Position numbers and translations under genes: made by a program. A stretch of 64,000 bases of DNA, from contig NC_065531.1 of the NCBI RefSeq assembly GCF_020184175.1, forward strand, positions 8,143,213 through 8,207,212, written 5' to 3'. The stretch is from Aphis gossypii (Eukaryota; Arthropoda; Insecta; Hemiptera; Aphididae). The notes under the pieces are model-generated. The model was not told where the DNA came from. It made no database searches and saw only the letters and a list, made by a program, of their open reading frames with translations. Of the stretch, positions 16,301 to 30,500 are shown in pieces (position 1 is the first letter of the stretch; each line of letters starts with the position of its first letter).

Positions 16301-19300
16301 ATACATTATATTTATGATATATTAATGTTAAATTCGTTTTTTAAAGTTGATAATAAGTATTTTATGATAATTCACACATTAAGAAATCCACTTTGCTTTC
16401 ACATTGCCTAACCATAACACATAAGTTGTTTAACAATAATAATTGTTATAAAATGAGGAAAAAAATATATTTAAATTTAAATTTTATTCATCAAGACTAA
16501 GGGGTGAGTGAAGACGTTTTCCTTAAAAACCAATATTGGCGCTTAGCCATTCATTACTATTATTTAATATTAACCCATAAATATAAAGGTGACTACTTAC
16601 ATTTATAATCTCGCGTCTACTATGATTGCTGGTATTTAATTTGGTGGAAGTAATAAGAAATTAAATGTATTCATTGAATGAATAATAATTATAATGATAA
16701 TTCATACAATTACAATAGAAATTTTGTTTTCTGTGTATTATATTGATATTGTACAATCTACGATTTGAAAGTTAATCTTTTATTGACAATTTAAACTAAC
16801 CAAATGGTCACAATAGTAATTGTTTAACCCAAAACCAACTAAAATAAAGATTACCTACTATTTATTATTGAAATAAAACGAAATCGTTTTATCTTAAAAA
16901 AAAACTGCCATGGTAATAATTCCAAATATCATTGCTAGAACAAACTTGATATTTAAAATTTAAATACAATGCAATGTATTTGTGTACTTGAATAATATCG
17001 TTGATTGTATTTCATTTCATTCAGATTTTATATTGAAATTAATAATTCAAATACACATATTCTATAACAATAACGTAGAAGAATGTAATTAAAAATAATT
17101 ATGTACCTACCTACTTTCAAATTTTATTATACAAAATAGAATAATATAAAATATATATATTATTAAAAGCTTGTTTTTTTATTTTTTTATTTTAAAAATA
17201 TACTTATAAGCACACACACACAATATTTATTTCCAAGAGTTAAGAACTTACACTGCAAGCAAATTTTTGTAGAATTTATGTAAAAGTATAACATTTTGCT
17301 TTTTTTTTTATTTTGAGCACAGAATTTTTTTTTATAAATAAGGCTCTTTTTTAAATTTTATATTCTTGTGTAAAATGTTTTTTACTAAAATAAAAGCCGT
17401 CGTTAAAAAAAAATGTATTATTTATAAAATTAAACAAAAATAAAATATTATATTATAAAATACACTAGCCAATGGTGTAAGCAACTATAAGTAATAGTTC
17501 TGTTTGGTAATAGTCTATTACTAAACAATATATAACAACAAATAAACTACCTGATGTAATCATCTTGGGTAGGACCCAAATAATCCTAGTGAATATTAAT
17601 TAATAATTAATTTAATATTGAATGTTTCTTTTTTAATATTTACTTAAAATTTGAACGATTGTTTTTTATTTATATTTGTGTATATTGAAAAGAATTTATA
17701 ACTTAACTAATATAATACTATTTAAAATGTAGGTATATTGTTTATTAAAATTGTAAAAAAGTTATTCCTACCTATCTAGGTAGTAGGTAGTTATTTTATT
17801 TGTGTACAACTAAGATATTTATATTATGTTTGATAAGTATAAAATCTTAAAATTCATATTTCAAATATATAACCTACCTTATTTTATAATTAGAAAAGCC
17901 AAAAAAATGTACCTTATTAAATTGAGATAGTCGCGTTTATTTACTAAAAATAAATATTCAAATACTAGATTTAACATTCATCTATTGGGAAATTGGTGTA
18001 AAATTCTTAAATAAATAATATTATATTGAATATTTAAAACCCTTATTATACCTAGTACAAATAATTAATTAAAACAATTTAATACATATAAATTTAAATA
18101 TTAGGCGTATCAATTTTTTTGAAAACTATACAACCTTAAGAATTCATTTACTAGTACGTCACCCTATAGACATATTATTTTAGATTATGTGAGGATAGAA
18201 ATAAATTTAGGTATTGATTTTATAATGATGCCAGATACTTTTCTATCTACAATCTATATCATCAGCTTTAAGACAAGACGTACACTTATTCTTCTATTTT
18301 CAATTGTAAGCATGGTTTCTGATAGGAAATTTAATTAAATTAATATTTTATGTTGTCAAAAATAAAATAGTATTCATTGAAAAAAATACTTTAAAATCAG
18401 AAAAAAAATGACCAAAATAATTTTTGCGATGACACGTCCTCATGCACGGTACATTATACATCGTACTGGTGTAGATCCAAGAACAATATTTATACATAGC
18501 CATTTAGATTGTAACTGTTATAGAACGTTACAGTTCAATAATAAATACTAAATTAACTTTAATTAATAGTACAAATAAAAAAGTTAATATTATAGTAATC
18601 AAACATAAGAATAACTATAAGGAAGAAATAATAAAATTATTTTAAATTGATTGACCATGTTTATTATTTATATTCACAGTACATAAAAAAAATATAATGA
18701 TTTTTTTATAAAAATGTGTTACTATTAAAATGAATACTCATATACCCGATTATTTAATAAAATATCACAAAAAAACTATTGCGTTGAAGGAATTCACGTA
18801 TTCTTTTTATGGATACAAACAGAAACTGTCCAAAATCATTCAAGATTAACAACGTATAGTCGTACCTGCTGATTTCATGTTAGATTAGGTTATGGTGTAG
18901 TTATAGTTGCAATCTGTAAATATTTATAATGAGATGAATTTGCTCATCATATAATTGCAATTTTATTTACTGTCCAGCGTCTAAATATTTATACGAATAG
19001 GTGCAAAATATTTTACTACCAAATGAATAAATAACATATTATAAAGATAAATGCACGAAAATGCATCAACAATCCTAATCAGGTCAAAAATGTGATTTTC
19101 AATAAAAATCGAAAGAAGTGGTTTTGATATTTTTCCTCATTTCGAAAAATCTCTAAGGCACAATATCTTTGGACAAAGATCCTCCACCGTAATAAAAAAA
19201 AATAATTAAAAATATCTAAATAAAGTAATTAAAAATTATAATATATGTTTACATATTATGTATCCAGAAAGCTATATAATAGCTATTTTGCAGCTGCCGA

Positions 19301-22300
19301 AATGAACTTTTTTGATTCATTATTAGAATTAAATAGAATCGATGCGAAGCGATAAGTATATTTGTTTTTATTTTATTAATTATGTATTTTTTTAACGTCA
19401 ATCCTTGAAATATAATAACACAACACTAAACATTACTGTCATATTTAGAATACCAAAATAAAAAAAAATAAAATGATTATAATAACAACAATATTGTATA
19501 AGGTCATTAATATATTTAACAAAGACTCATCTCGATGATAAAGATTTGAAAATAATAATAATTATGATAAATTGATAACTACTGCTAATCCAAACCACAA
19601 ATATTTATTCACATATATATTATTAACAACAGTCCTTGAATGGTTCACATTATACCTGATAAAAAATTTAAAAATTGCCACAGCTCATGACCATAAAATT
19701 GTATAATTTGTATAATTGTAACATTTAAAACAAAATAAATTAATACAAAAATAAAATAGAACATTTTTGTTATAAATATTTCTATTTTTATGGTTAATAA
19801 TATTACTACAGTAGGATTGTGTCAAGTTACAGTCCAAATCGAAGAACAAAAGTACTAAAATAATATCTAAAATCTAAATACTCAATAAACTGTAAATAGG
19901 TAACAACCAATACAGTATTAGTATTAATATAATATTATTACATCACAATTATAACTACTATTCAAACAATTAATCATATTGTAAAAATTATGTAAATAAT
20001 ATAATATATATTTTTTATGATTTAATCTTAAATTCATTTTATTGATTTTATTCCTTATTATTCAAGTATAACTTGTTAATAAGAACACTAATATTTTAAG
20101 AGTGTGTTAATACGTGTAGCACTAATGTCCTAGTTGTCAAAGTTGATTATACCATCAATAAAAAAAAAATTATTATTTATATTTACTATACAGAAAAGCG
20201 TCAATTATCCTGTCTGTCAATAGTCAATACTATCAACACTAAGAATAATAGAAGATTCTCTACTATAAGTAGGTAGTATAGGTATGATATGTTAAGTACG
20301 CTCTAAGTTTACTTTCGAAAATAATCAAAATTTAATTACATAGAATAAACAATAAACTTTCAGACAATATAATATATATAAATGGACATTTGGCCAACAG
20401 TCAAAAAGCAATTTTTTAACAGACAAGGTCAAAATAATGAAAAACCTATGGTAGGTAAAAAAAAATTATTAATTTAATAACATTTTCCTCTAAAAAATAA
20501 TTTTATGCTATTAAACTGTAACTATACCGCTATGTTATCTTTTATGAGTGGATACTAGATCCTCTAGTATACTTATAAGTCATAAATAATATAATTAATT
20601 AATAGACCCAAATCGTTACTTCTAACGATAAAATTAAACTGAACCGATTTTTTCTTATTCATCACACGAATGTTTGACTTAAAATGTTTCACGTAGTGCA
20701 TTTTGTTTTGTACTTATATGACATATTGAAACCATATTAGATTATTATTATTGAAACAAAGAACAAATTAATGTAGTTGTGCCTATGCGCGTAGCAAGTC
20801 ACAGTCACAATCTTACAAAAACAATTAAAAAATATTAGTAATAATAATTTATTTTAATTTAATTAATTATAACTACAAGTACCTAACAACTATATTTTAG
20901 TAGGTAACAATATTTCCTTCAAAAATCCCGTGATTGAGAATTTACTTTAATTGACCACGCCACCATCTCTCACGAAATTAGTACCTATATGCCATAAGGA
21001 CATTTCCTAAATTTTAAAATGTGTTATATAAAATTCAGTTTATTACCCCTTTTAATTGTACGACCATTTTTATTTTGGGCCAATTGAATTTCGGGCGTTT
21101 TTATAAATAAAACATTGAAATATATTTGTAGACACCGTACAATTATCCGAACAAATAAATAGATTATCTACCGACTCGGATACTTTTTATGAACCTAACT
21201 TGTATTATATATAGTAATATGTACTAAATTAAACAGTTCAATAACACTAAAATATAGTAAAATTAATTCATACTATTATACTACAATTATACGAAACTCG
21301 AATTGATAAAAGTACGTAAATAAACATTAGAATCGTAATATTCTTATGACGTATAGTCGAAGTTAATCTAGTATATAAATAAATTAATAACATATTTTTA
21401 ATCATCTCTATAATGCGCCTATAAATAAAATATAACGCAACTAAATCTAATAGCTTAATTAGTGGTATTTACTTTACTATAGTTAATTCGAATTTAGAGT
21501 TGACGATAAATAAGCCCATCTGTCAATTTCAAAATCTTAATACTCACATAATCTGCACAAGTGTTTAAATAATTATTTTAATCGTAGAACTTTACAGTAT
21601 ATTGCAAAGTTGGGTTGATAACAACTACTGTATTGATCAACATTTATAATTTCCTACAATAAATACTTATACTTATCATACCTATTATGTATAATATATA
21701 CATAGATAATAAAGATATGGATAGGCCACGCCTATGTTAAATATATTTGAGGCCGCGTGCCTGGAGGGGAAGGCAATTGAGGCGTTTTTATAATGATAAT
21801 TGATACTCTATATAGGTATACTTGTTTGGCCTCAACCACGAATTAAGATATATCTTATTTTTATATAATTAAGGTATATCTTAATTCGTGGCCTCAACTG
21901 GACCCCTTAAATACCGTTGATAAGACCGATATATCCTATCCATATCTTTATTATCTATGAATATATATTACAAAATAACAACAAAATTTACTGTTGATAA
22001 CAAAATAAGCAAAACAATTTGTAATGGAAATTTGTTTTATGCCTAATAGTTTAAATAAAATATGCTGAAAATAATCCATTGCCATTTTACATAAGCTTCC
22101 TGTTTTATTCTTCATTTGTTTTGTCTTTAAACTATTCACTTATTATCGGATTAATGACATGCATCCATCTTTAAAATAACCCCTTGAATTTTTTCGACAC
22201 TCCATAAGAGACAAGTGCGTTGTAACTGAAATTAAACAATTTTTTTCTATGCTTTAATGGAACTACTTTAAGACAATATTCAATTATCATTTCTTAATTT

Positions 22301-25300
22301 TTTTCAGTAAGCTTCAAACAAATATTAGACAAAATAAACATTATAATTTGTTTTTAGAATTAAATTTTTTTTTTCAAATTTACGTAAAAAGTAAAATTTT
22401 CGTTTAGTAAAAATATATTTTAAAAACAATTACCTATAATTTTACAGTAAACAATAGCTCACATTATAAATGTAAATTAGTGATGAACAGTGAACACAAG
22501 AAAACGGCTATTATAATCTATTAACTAAGGCTAATCTATAAACATTAAACTATTAATGTATACATTATCATATACCTACCATTTTTAAAGACTTACAGCG
22601 GCCAAAACATGAAACCGATAAAATAAATTGAAGCTCCAGTAATTTTAATCTATATCATATAGTCTGTATGTATTATCGTTTAATTTAAGTTCATATTATA
22701 TAATAAAGTTTTGGATATCAAAAACTGAAAAATGAGCTGATAAATTGGTAAAAAAAAAACTTAGCTAAGCGTTTTTAATTTTTTAGGTTTCAAACACTAA
22801 TTAATTTGAAGTTTCATATAAGTACTTCAATGTCATATTTTATACATAATATAGAGATAAAATATAATCATTAATCATAAAATACAGTGTGGACCATTTC
22901 AACAATCTTCAGTTGCTGTAATATATTATTATTACGAACGAACTTAATTTATTATTTCGTCCGTAATAAGGTTTTATATTTATTTGAAAATTCATAAATC
23001 CGATCTATCTATTACGTTTTTAAATAACTTTAAATATTATGTTGGGCAATTTTTTATAATAATATCGTCATACAATCATAATATAATACTACTCGCGAAT
23101 CCCTGGTTGTTTTTGCATAATATACCCGTATACATATATTATATATTATAGATAATAAAACTATCAAATGCAATGATAACAAGGCCATAAAACGTGTTGA
23201 ATACACACACACAAACATACAACATTCGTTTAATATCATGCTTCTGTCACGCAAAAATACAAGGAAATAATAAGAAAAATCTAATCAAATGCCAACGAAA
23301 CTTGGCTAAACAAGTGGCTTATGCGTCCATCAAACTCGATGAAATTGAAATATCGAGAAAAAAGTAATATTTTAACACTATCCCACGGCCAATCCCTTTA
23401 AACGTCATCATACCAACACCTAGCCGGAAACAAAACTAAATTTTGTAGTTACACTACTGACCGCAATAAGTAAACGATAGAGATTTATTGGTTGGTAACA
23501 ATTCAATATAACTATAATTAATCAGCTCTTAACTGCATGTGCTCATCACTAATATACATTCAAAATGTAATCTATTGTTTTATGTACAATTATTATAGGT
23601 AAAAGCTTTTAAAATATTTTTCTACTGAATAGAAATTTCACTTTTTGAGTGCAAGCATATATATATATTTTAATTAAAATTTCGAAACAAAGCTATAAAA
23701 TATTTTTTTTTAATTGTATATTTATTTTATCTAATATTTGTTTAAAGTTCACTATGCAAAAATAAAAAAATATTATTGAGTATTATCTTAAACATTTTCT
23801 GACATAATCACGACACAAAATCTGCAAAAAAAACTGTTTTTGTGATTCTGCCGAAGCCTACCCAAACGTACACTTTAAATATAACACTTTAACTATAAAA
23901 CTTGTATGATGTTTACAATTAAAAATAGTTGTATAAAATAATTATTTTTTTAATATTTACATATTTGAAAGGATTAAAGCAGTATAAATAGAGTAGGGAT
24001 AATGGTACATTTTGAATAATATACCTAAGTCCTATATACTTAATGTAATAGTCTGGAAGTGGAACACGTAATTATTTGTCAATTAGTTATGAAGCTATAC
24101 TTATAATTCAGCATAATATTGAGTGTTTTTCGAATACGTCTATAAAATTAAAAATTTTTTTTTTTTTTCATTTTTCAGACATCGCTAATAAATGATTAGT
24201 CGTCGTTAAACTTGTTTTGATCATCTTACCTTATCTCTTCACCTTTATTAACTAATTATAATTTACACCCATACAACTTAATTAATCAATGACTAATGAA
24301 TGGTACATTATTGACTATTATGTACTGATATTAATTTATATTGAGAAAAAAATGTTCATTATAATTTCAGTCGACACAGTGCGAGCGTATCGTGTAGTTT
24401 CGTTTCACATTAAAGAGATTATTATTTTATTATTATCATTATCAGCGTTTAACGAATATTTATACAGTAAAATGTTTTTTATTCTTTATACGTGCGCGGA
24501 CAATAATTGATACAAGTTTAACCGTTGCTGTAAAATAATTGATATTAAAAACGCGATTGCCATTGAACGTTTGTAAAATGTATTAATTGTTACTTGTTAG
24601 TATTTACGTTGAATTCAGTAATAATATTTAATACTAACTCTTAACCAACTTCAAGCAGAGATAATTTTGTTAAATTTTTAAAATAAAAACCATATTTTAA
24701 ATTAAAACTATTTATAAAAGAAAATTTTTAGACAAATATACATATTATTCAAAAAGTTAGTTTCTAGACTAGATATTTTCGTTAAGAAGTTGTCAATTTA
24801 CCTTTTATTTTCTCTCTCTTTCTCTCTGACCCAAACAAAACATATACTAGACACATTCATACCCAGTTGATGTTTGTGGTTGAAAATAACCAATCACAAA
24901 AATGTAAGATAATAATATTTTCAAACATTTGATATATCAACTGTATTTTTTAATTTAAAATTCAAATATAAAATTTTGTTTGTTAATTTAAACAGGTATT
25001 AAGTGTTTTTGAGATAATATTTAGAAAAAATTATATGTGAAATCCCAACATTGCTATTCTTCATACTTTTTTATAAGTAAGTGTTTTACTCTAATCTTCT
25101 TTCTAAAAACCATAAAAACAATTTTGGGTGAATACGTTTTATCTATGTTTTGGGAGGGTCAAAGAGAGCAAAAAAATAGTGTACAGCTGACATCCTTTTA
25201 AGCCTTCTAGCTGTTAGAAATTTCAAATATTTATCAGGTAATTTTTTCATTAAACAATTTCAAATCAAATTGCTGTTATTTAAAAATCATAAGTTTTGTA

Positions 25301-26700
25301 GTTTTATTTATACATTTTACTAATTTAAATTCAATTTATTCAATACCTCAGGTTAATAAATACAAATGTTTATATTAGATAAAATAAAAATATAAAAAAT
25401 ATTAAATGTATACATTATTTCGTGTATATAGTACATGGGTATATAAATCCAATAATTTAAAACTGAAATTAGGAAAACATGTTAATTATTATCATTTTTT
25501 TAAATTATATACAATCTAAAATCAAAAATTTAAGACTTAGCTCCATAATGAGATTACAATTTTAAATCAATGATTTACCCAATACATTGTTCATTATATT
25601 AATACGAATTAAAAGTATACTATTGTGATAAATGTATGCAGAATTTTTCAAAATGTCTACACAGCCTATTATAATCTTTATTTATTTGAGTTAATTGTAT
25701 TAGTCACAGTTATTATGAAAAGAAAACAGTGTCTTTTAATAAATTATGCGAAGTACGGTTAATCGGTTATAACAATACATTAATAACATTAATTATTGCG
25801 ACATTTATATCATAACTAATTAAATGATAGTAAAAATGATTAAAAATATTATTTGATTCGTATATTATATGGACGGTTCAAATTGTTTATGAGTAATTAG
25901 TAAAAGAAACGAATGTAATATAAATCATAATTGTTGTATTTTAAAAACTAAATAAACTTAACGTACGTCTGTTCATCCATAGTATTATCGGCAGTGTAAT
26001 GTATTATTATTTATTATATACACACCGAAAATAAATATTATAATACGAACACTATTTCATTAGAACTATTAGATGACTACAGATAGAGTAAAAATTTAAT
26101 TAATTTTTTTAATGGTGTATGGTAAAAATTACAGATATATGAAAGGCTATAGTAATCTATTAAGTCAATAAAATATTAATTCATCATATTTTACATATTA
26201 TCATACTATGCAACTGAGAAATATAATACGAAGAAAAATTAATAAATAAATGTCTAAAACATTTTTTTACAAAAAATATTTGATTTAAAATCGTGTTAAA
26301 AAATTAAAAAAATTATATGTTTTTAATAATATTTTATTTTTAGTTATTAACTAAATATATAAATATATAATTTAAATAAAATAAAATTAGTTAGGTATTC
26401 ATTATTTCGATAAATGGTTTAATTTTTAATTACTATAGATTATTGCGTTTTAAGTTTAAAATGTTTACTATTAAAACGAATTATGTTATAAAATGTCTAA
26501 ATACATTAGTTAGGTACTAAATGATAAAAAAGAAATAATAATAATTTTGAACTCTGAACTCAAATACCGTCCAAATTCCTATGGAATCGAGTTTTGGGTT
26601 GCCCTCCACCAATGAAGATTTGATTTCAATAAAATAATAATTTAATACGCCATTAAATTTTTAGAGCGATAATAGTCCGCATGACTCCATCACTTTCCAT
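13390..26700. other. Non-coding AT-rich stretch, probable long first intron
   Basis: I see no exon with coding potential on either strand. Short open frames here (for example 13524-13721, 15401-15658, 23054-23254 on the minus strand and 24289-24510 on the plus strand) lack family motifs and have the amino-acid bias of random AT-rich DNA. If the donor after 13387 joins the acceptor at 26814-26815, this is the first intron of the SLC26-type gene. The MITE at 21701-21959 is the only structured element I can define in it. Confidence 0.5.
21701..21959. mobile_element. Small MITE with 25-bp perfect terminal inverted repeats and an inner hairpin
   Basis: The outer 25 bases at 21701-21725 (CATAGATAATAAAGATATGG...) are the exact reverse complement of 21935-21959. 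Inside, 21836-21857 and 21870-21891 form a second inverted repeat around CCACGAATTAAG with a loop of about 12 bases, and GGCCTCAA flanks both sides of it. There is no open frame. It is a non-autonomous foldback-type element; the target duplication is unclear because both flanks are AT-repeat. Confidence 0.75.
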
Positions 26701-26813
26701 GGATATCAATTTTTATTAGTTATTTAGTGATTTTATATACGGCGAATCTATTCTGTTCGTAAGCTACACGGTTGTTTCACTGTCGTATTTTTGATTTTTT
26801 CTTTTTCCGTAAC

Positions 26814-26949
26814 AGTCTACCGTTATACCGAAATCACTCATCAACGGTATTATCTGGAGAACTGAGTGCCATAATACTGCACGACCAGCAATAACGATTG
26901 ATGCGCGACAGGCAGTTCGTCACCGCACCGAGAAAAAAAACACGCCATC
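26814..26949 (+). promoter_or_regulatory. Splice acceptor, 5' untranslated sequence and upstream AUG of the SLC26-type gene
   Basis: A pyrimidine-rich run followed by GTAACAG gives a strong acceptor ending at 26815, so the first coding exon probably starts at 26816 and is preceded by an untranslated exon. An upstream ATG at 26901 is out of frame with the main start and its frame runs to 27131, overlapping the coding region. Its context is weak (T at -3), whereas the main ATG at 26950 has A at -3 and G at +4. Leaky scanning past the upstream AUG is therefore plausible. Confidence 0.45.
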
Positions 26950-27497
26950 ATGGTGCACACGGGATCTTGTGGCGACCGACTACACAACATACTGGTCAGC
27001 TATTTGCCGATACTGACATGGATGCCGAAGTACAAGAAGTCGGACTTGCTATACGACGCCGTATCGGGAATCACAGTCGCGCTCACGCTGATGCCTCAGT
27101 CCATAGCGTACGCGTCGCTAGCAGGACTTGACCCACTCGTAAGTGTTGCACTGCCGTATATAAAATATATCCTCACCACCCTTTTTTTTGTTTTCGATAA
27201 CGTGGTTATTCGAAATAAGATTTTTAAGATTTTTAAATATACTTAACGATCATGATATTTTGGAATTCTCGATATTTGAGGCGATACTATCTTCTATTTT
27301 TCATATTAGAACCAATCTTTTTTATTTTTTATTATTCAGCAGACATTTTTTCTATAGATATCGATATAGGTACCCAAATCAAAATTTTAACGAGTAGTTT
27401 CGCAATTCTGAAACATCATTATTTACCGAGAATAATATACATGATTGTACATACTCACATGGTATAAAATATATTATTATTATTTGATATATATACG

Positions 27498-27534
<37 letters not shown>

Positions 27535-30500
27535 TACCGGAAAAGATGATAATTTAGGAATTGTAATGATATCCTAGTTATTTTTGACAATCTGTAAAGG
27601 ATAGACAATATTGGATATTCCATACAGTTTTATCGAAATTTTCGTATTATATTAGGAAATATTATAAAACCGTATCAAAACAAATATTAACACTGCTTTA
27701 TCGGTGATTGATCTGATTATGACACATAGGTTACCTATAGTAAATAGTATGGTAAGCCCGGTTATCGTTTTTATTGCTTATAATAACTTATAATAAAATT
27801 TATTACATTCGGGTATCGTTAGAGACACATCTAACAAGCTGGTGACTGCACAATACTGTTTGTGCACTGAAATAGTAAATAGCAGAGTGTTATAAATTAT
27901 AATTGTGTTCAATAATCTGTTTAAAAATAAATTTAAATGAAATGCGCATACAATTTGTCAACGAAATTTTATTATTAATTGAAAATAAAACAAAACGAGG
28001 ATTTTTTTAAATTAAGATTATGATTTCGATTTTCAACTTAAATTTTAATAGTATCATATTATCATCAATGCATTTTTTTATAAGAAATTTTCATCAATGA
28101 CTAGTTATTTACGTTAATTCCTTACTAAGTCAGACATTATCGTTATTGACTAGTCATTATCATCATTGACTAAAAGTCATCTTTTCCGGTAACACACATA
28201 CATATATATTATTTGTTTATACCTATTTACGAAAAAAAGTTAGATAAGGATTCGATAAAATAAAATAGATAAGTATTGTTTACTTTTTTTAAATTGATTT
28301 AAAATCTAGAGTGATAACTATAAAAATCAGTTATAATTTTATAACTTTTAATAATTGTATAACCATAATAGAGAATACAAAAATCCCCAGTATTAAAACA
28401 TATTATGGTATAATAATGTATATTTGAAAATTACTAATTTTTGTTTCACTATAGATTCTTTCTTTTTCACAGTACAGTGACAGAAATAACATTTTTTTCT
28501 TGGATGTTCAGAATTTACTTAAACTTAAAATATCGCTATGCTGATAAAATTGTATACTACTCTTTGATACTACTCTTTGATACTGATATTCTTTTTAATA
28601 TTAAACATCCAAAATGTAAAAACTTACACCCACGCCAAAGAAAATTGCCTGTTGTACGAAATAAACACGAAAGGTATTTTTTAAATTCTTATAGTTGTCG
28701 GTTTCATTGTCATATCGTTATTAACACACGTAATTGCCTCTCAAACTTACACACAAAAAACGTACAAATTTACGTTCCACATTTCCAGTTTACTAATTTA
28801 GTTGTTTTCGCTATTAAAATAAATGTACTTATCAAACTCAAAAACAATAGTAGTATTATTTACGTTCCTTTGTTGGTTTTTTCTGATACTTATTTTAATT
28901 TCAAAGCGGATTATAAATATCTTAAATTTTTGCTCTCTATCTATATTTTATACTTAGTAGTTTAAAAATTAAAAATTAAAGAATCAACAATAATTGATGA
29001 GAGAAATAATAACACTTTATTTCGATAATTAGGGAGGGAACCTTGTTATTTCAAAAATTATAAATTCTCAGTTAAAATTTGTTTCGCAGTAAATGCTTAC
29101 ATCATAAATGTTGTTTTATCAAATTTTCGACCATAAAAATATATCAATAGTATTAAATTAAATCCATTTTTAATAGTATATAAGCTATGTAAATAATATT
29201 ATATTGTGGATATAATAATATTTTCATATAATAGTTTATCCAATTACATAAATTCTCATTAATCGATCATTTTTATTAAATTTATATACGTATATTTGTG
29301 TTTACATAGAAATATAATTACAATTGATAAATACCGATTTCTGTTTATTCGATATAACTCGGAATGATTTAAATACTTACAAGGAATAAATAAACAAATA
29401 TACCTGTTCGTTTTTTATCTATTATTCATTGACAATAAGCATACTATTTGAGTAGATTTATCATTAAATATTAATAACATTGAATATTTCAATGCCATAT
29501 ACGCCTTTACCTATAAACTATACTAGAATATATCGCCTATTTATAACAAAAAAAAATCATCATGTAATTAAAAATATTATTTCAGCTTTTCTACACGATG
29601 TTAAAATTGTCTTTAACAGCTTAAACGACTTATTTTAAAATTTAACACATTTAATTTTTGACAAATATAGTTTAATATTTTTTTGATTCCGATGTGTTGA
29701 TCATTATTCATTGTTTTGTTAGTTTGGATTGTATGCTGCATGCTTTGGTAGCGTGATGTACATAATATTTGGATCAGTACGGCAAATTACTATCGGTCCT
29801 GCGTCCGTTGTTGCATTGCTCACATTCAACTACGTCAATCCAGCATTACCAACCACGGCGGTAATTCTCTGTTTTGTGTCTGGAATTGTCGAGCTCATAT
29901 GTGGACTTTTACGCTTAGGTACAGCAAGTTTTTTATCAGATAAAATTCGATTAAACCGCAATTTACTTCCATTCCGTCTAACGTCGTGGTTAATGACCAT
30001 TATAACGTTAAAAACATTTTTGAAAAATGTGTTATTTTATCAATGTAAATAGCGTTTGTTGGATGTCGTTGTCGTTAGGTCTCTTCGAATATGCTTAAAT
30101 GCAATTCTTTTAGAGACTGATTAGATACTACGGAATACGGATCAATATTAAATGCGATGCGTACAGAGTGATTTTCTAAACAACCCAGGCTCTAATCGAT
30201 TTAAATATATTTTAATATAATACTATTATAAGGACATAAATTAAATGATAACTCTTGCTCGGAATAAAATAATCCTATAATCGTACCGCGCAATCGCAAT
30301 AATCGCTTAAAATATTCTATAACACGGTTTTTTACTTACTGAATGAATTCATACACTCTATTTTATTAAAGTTTATAGAAGACGATAAATTGAATACAAA
30401 TAATCGCATAACTTATATAAGAGTGCTATAAAAACAACAGTGAGGACATGCAATTATAAGTAAAATTTCATACAGATAAAACGATGGTGTAATACATCAA

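Noticed and set aside
24289..24510. 73-codon plus-strand open frame
   Set aside because: No recognisable motif and not flanked by promoter or poly(A) signals; composition matches random AT-rich sequence.
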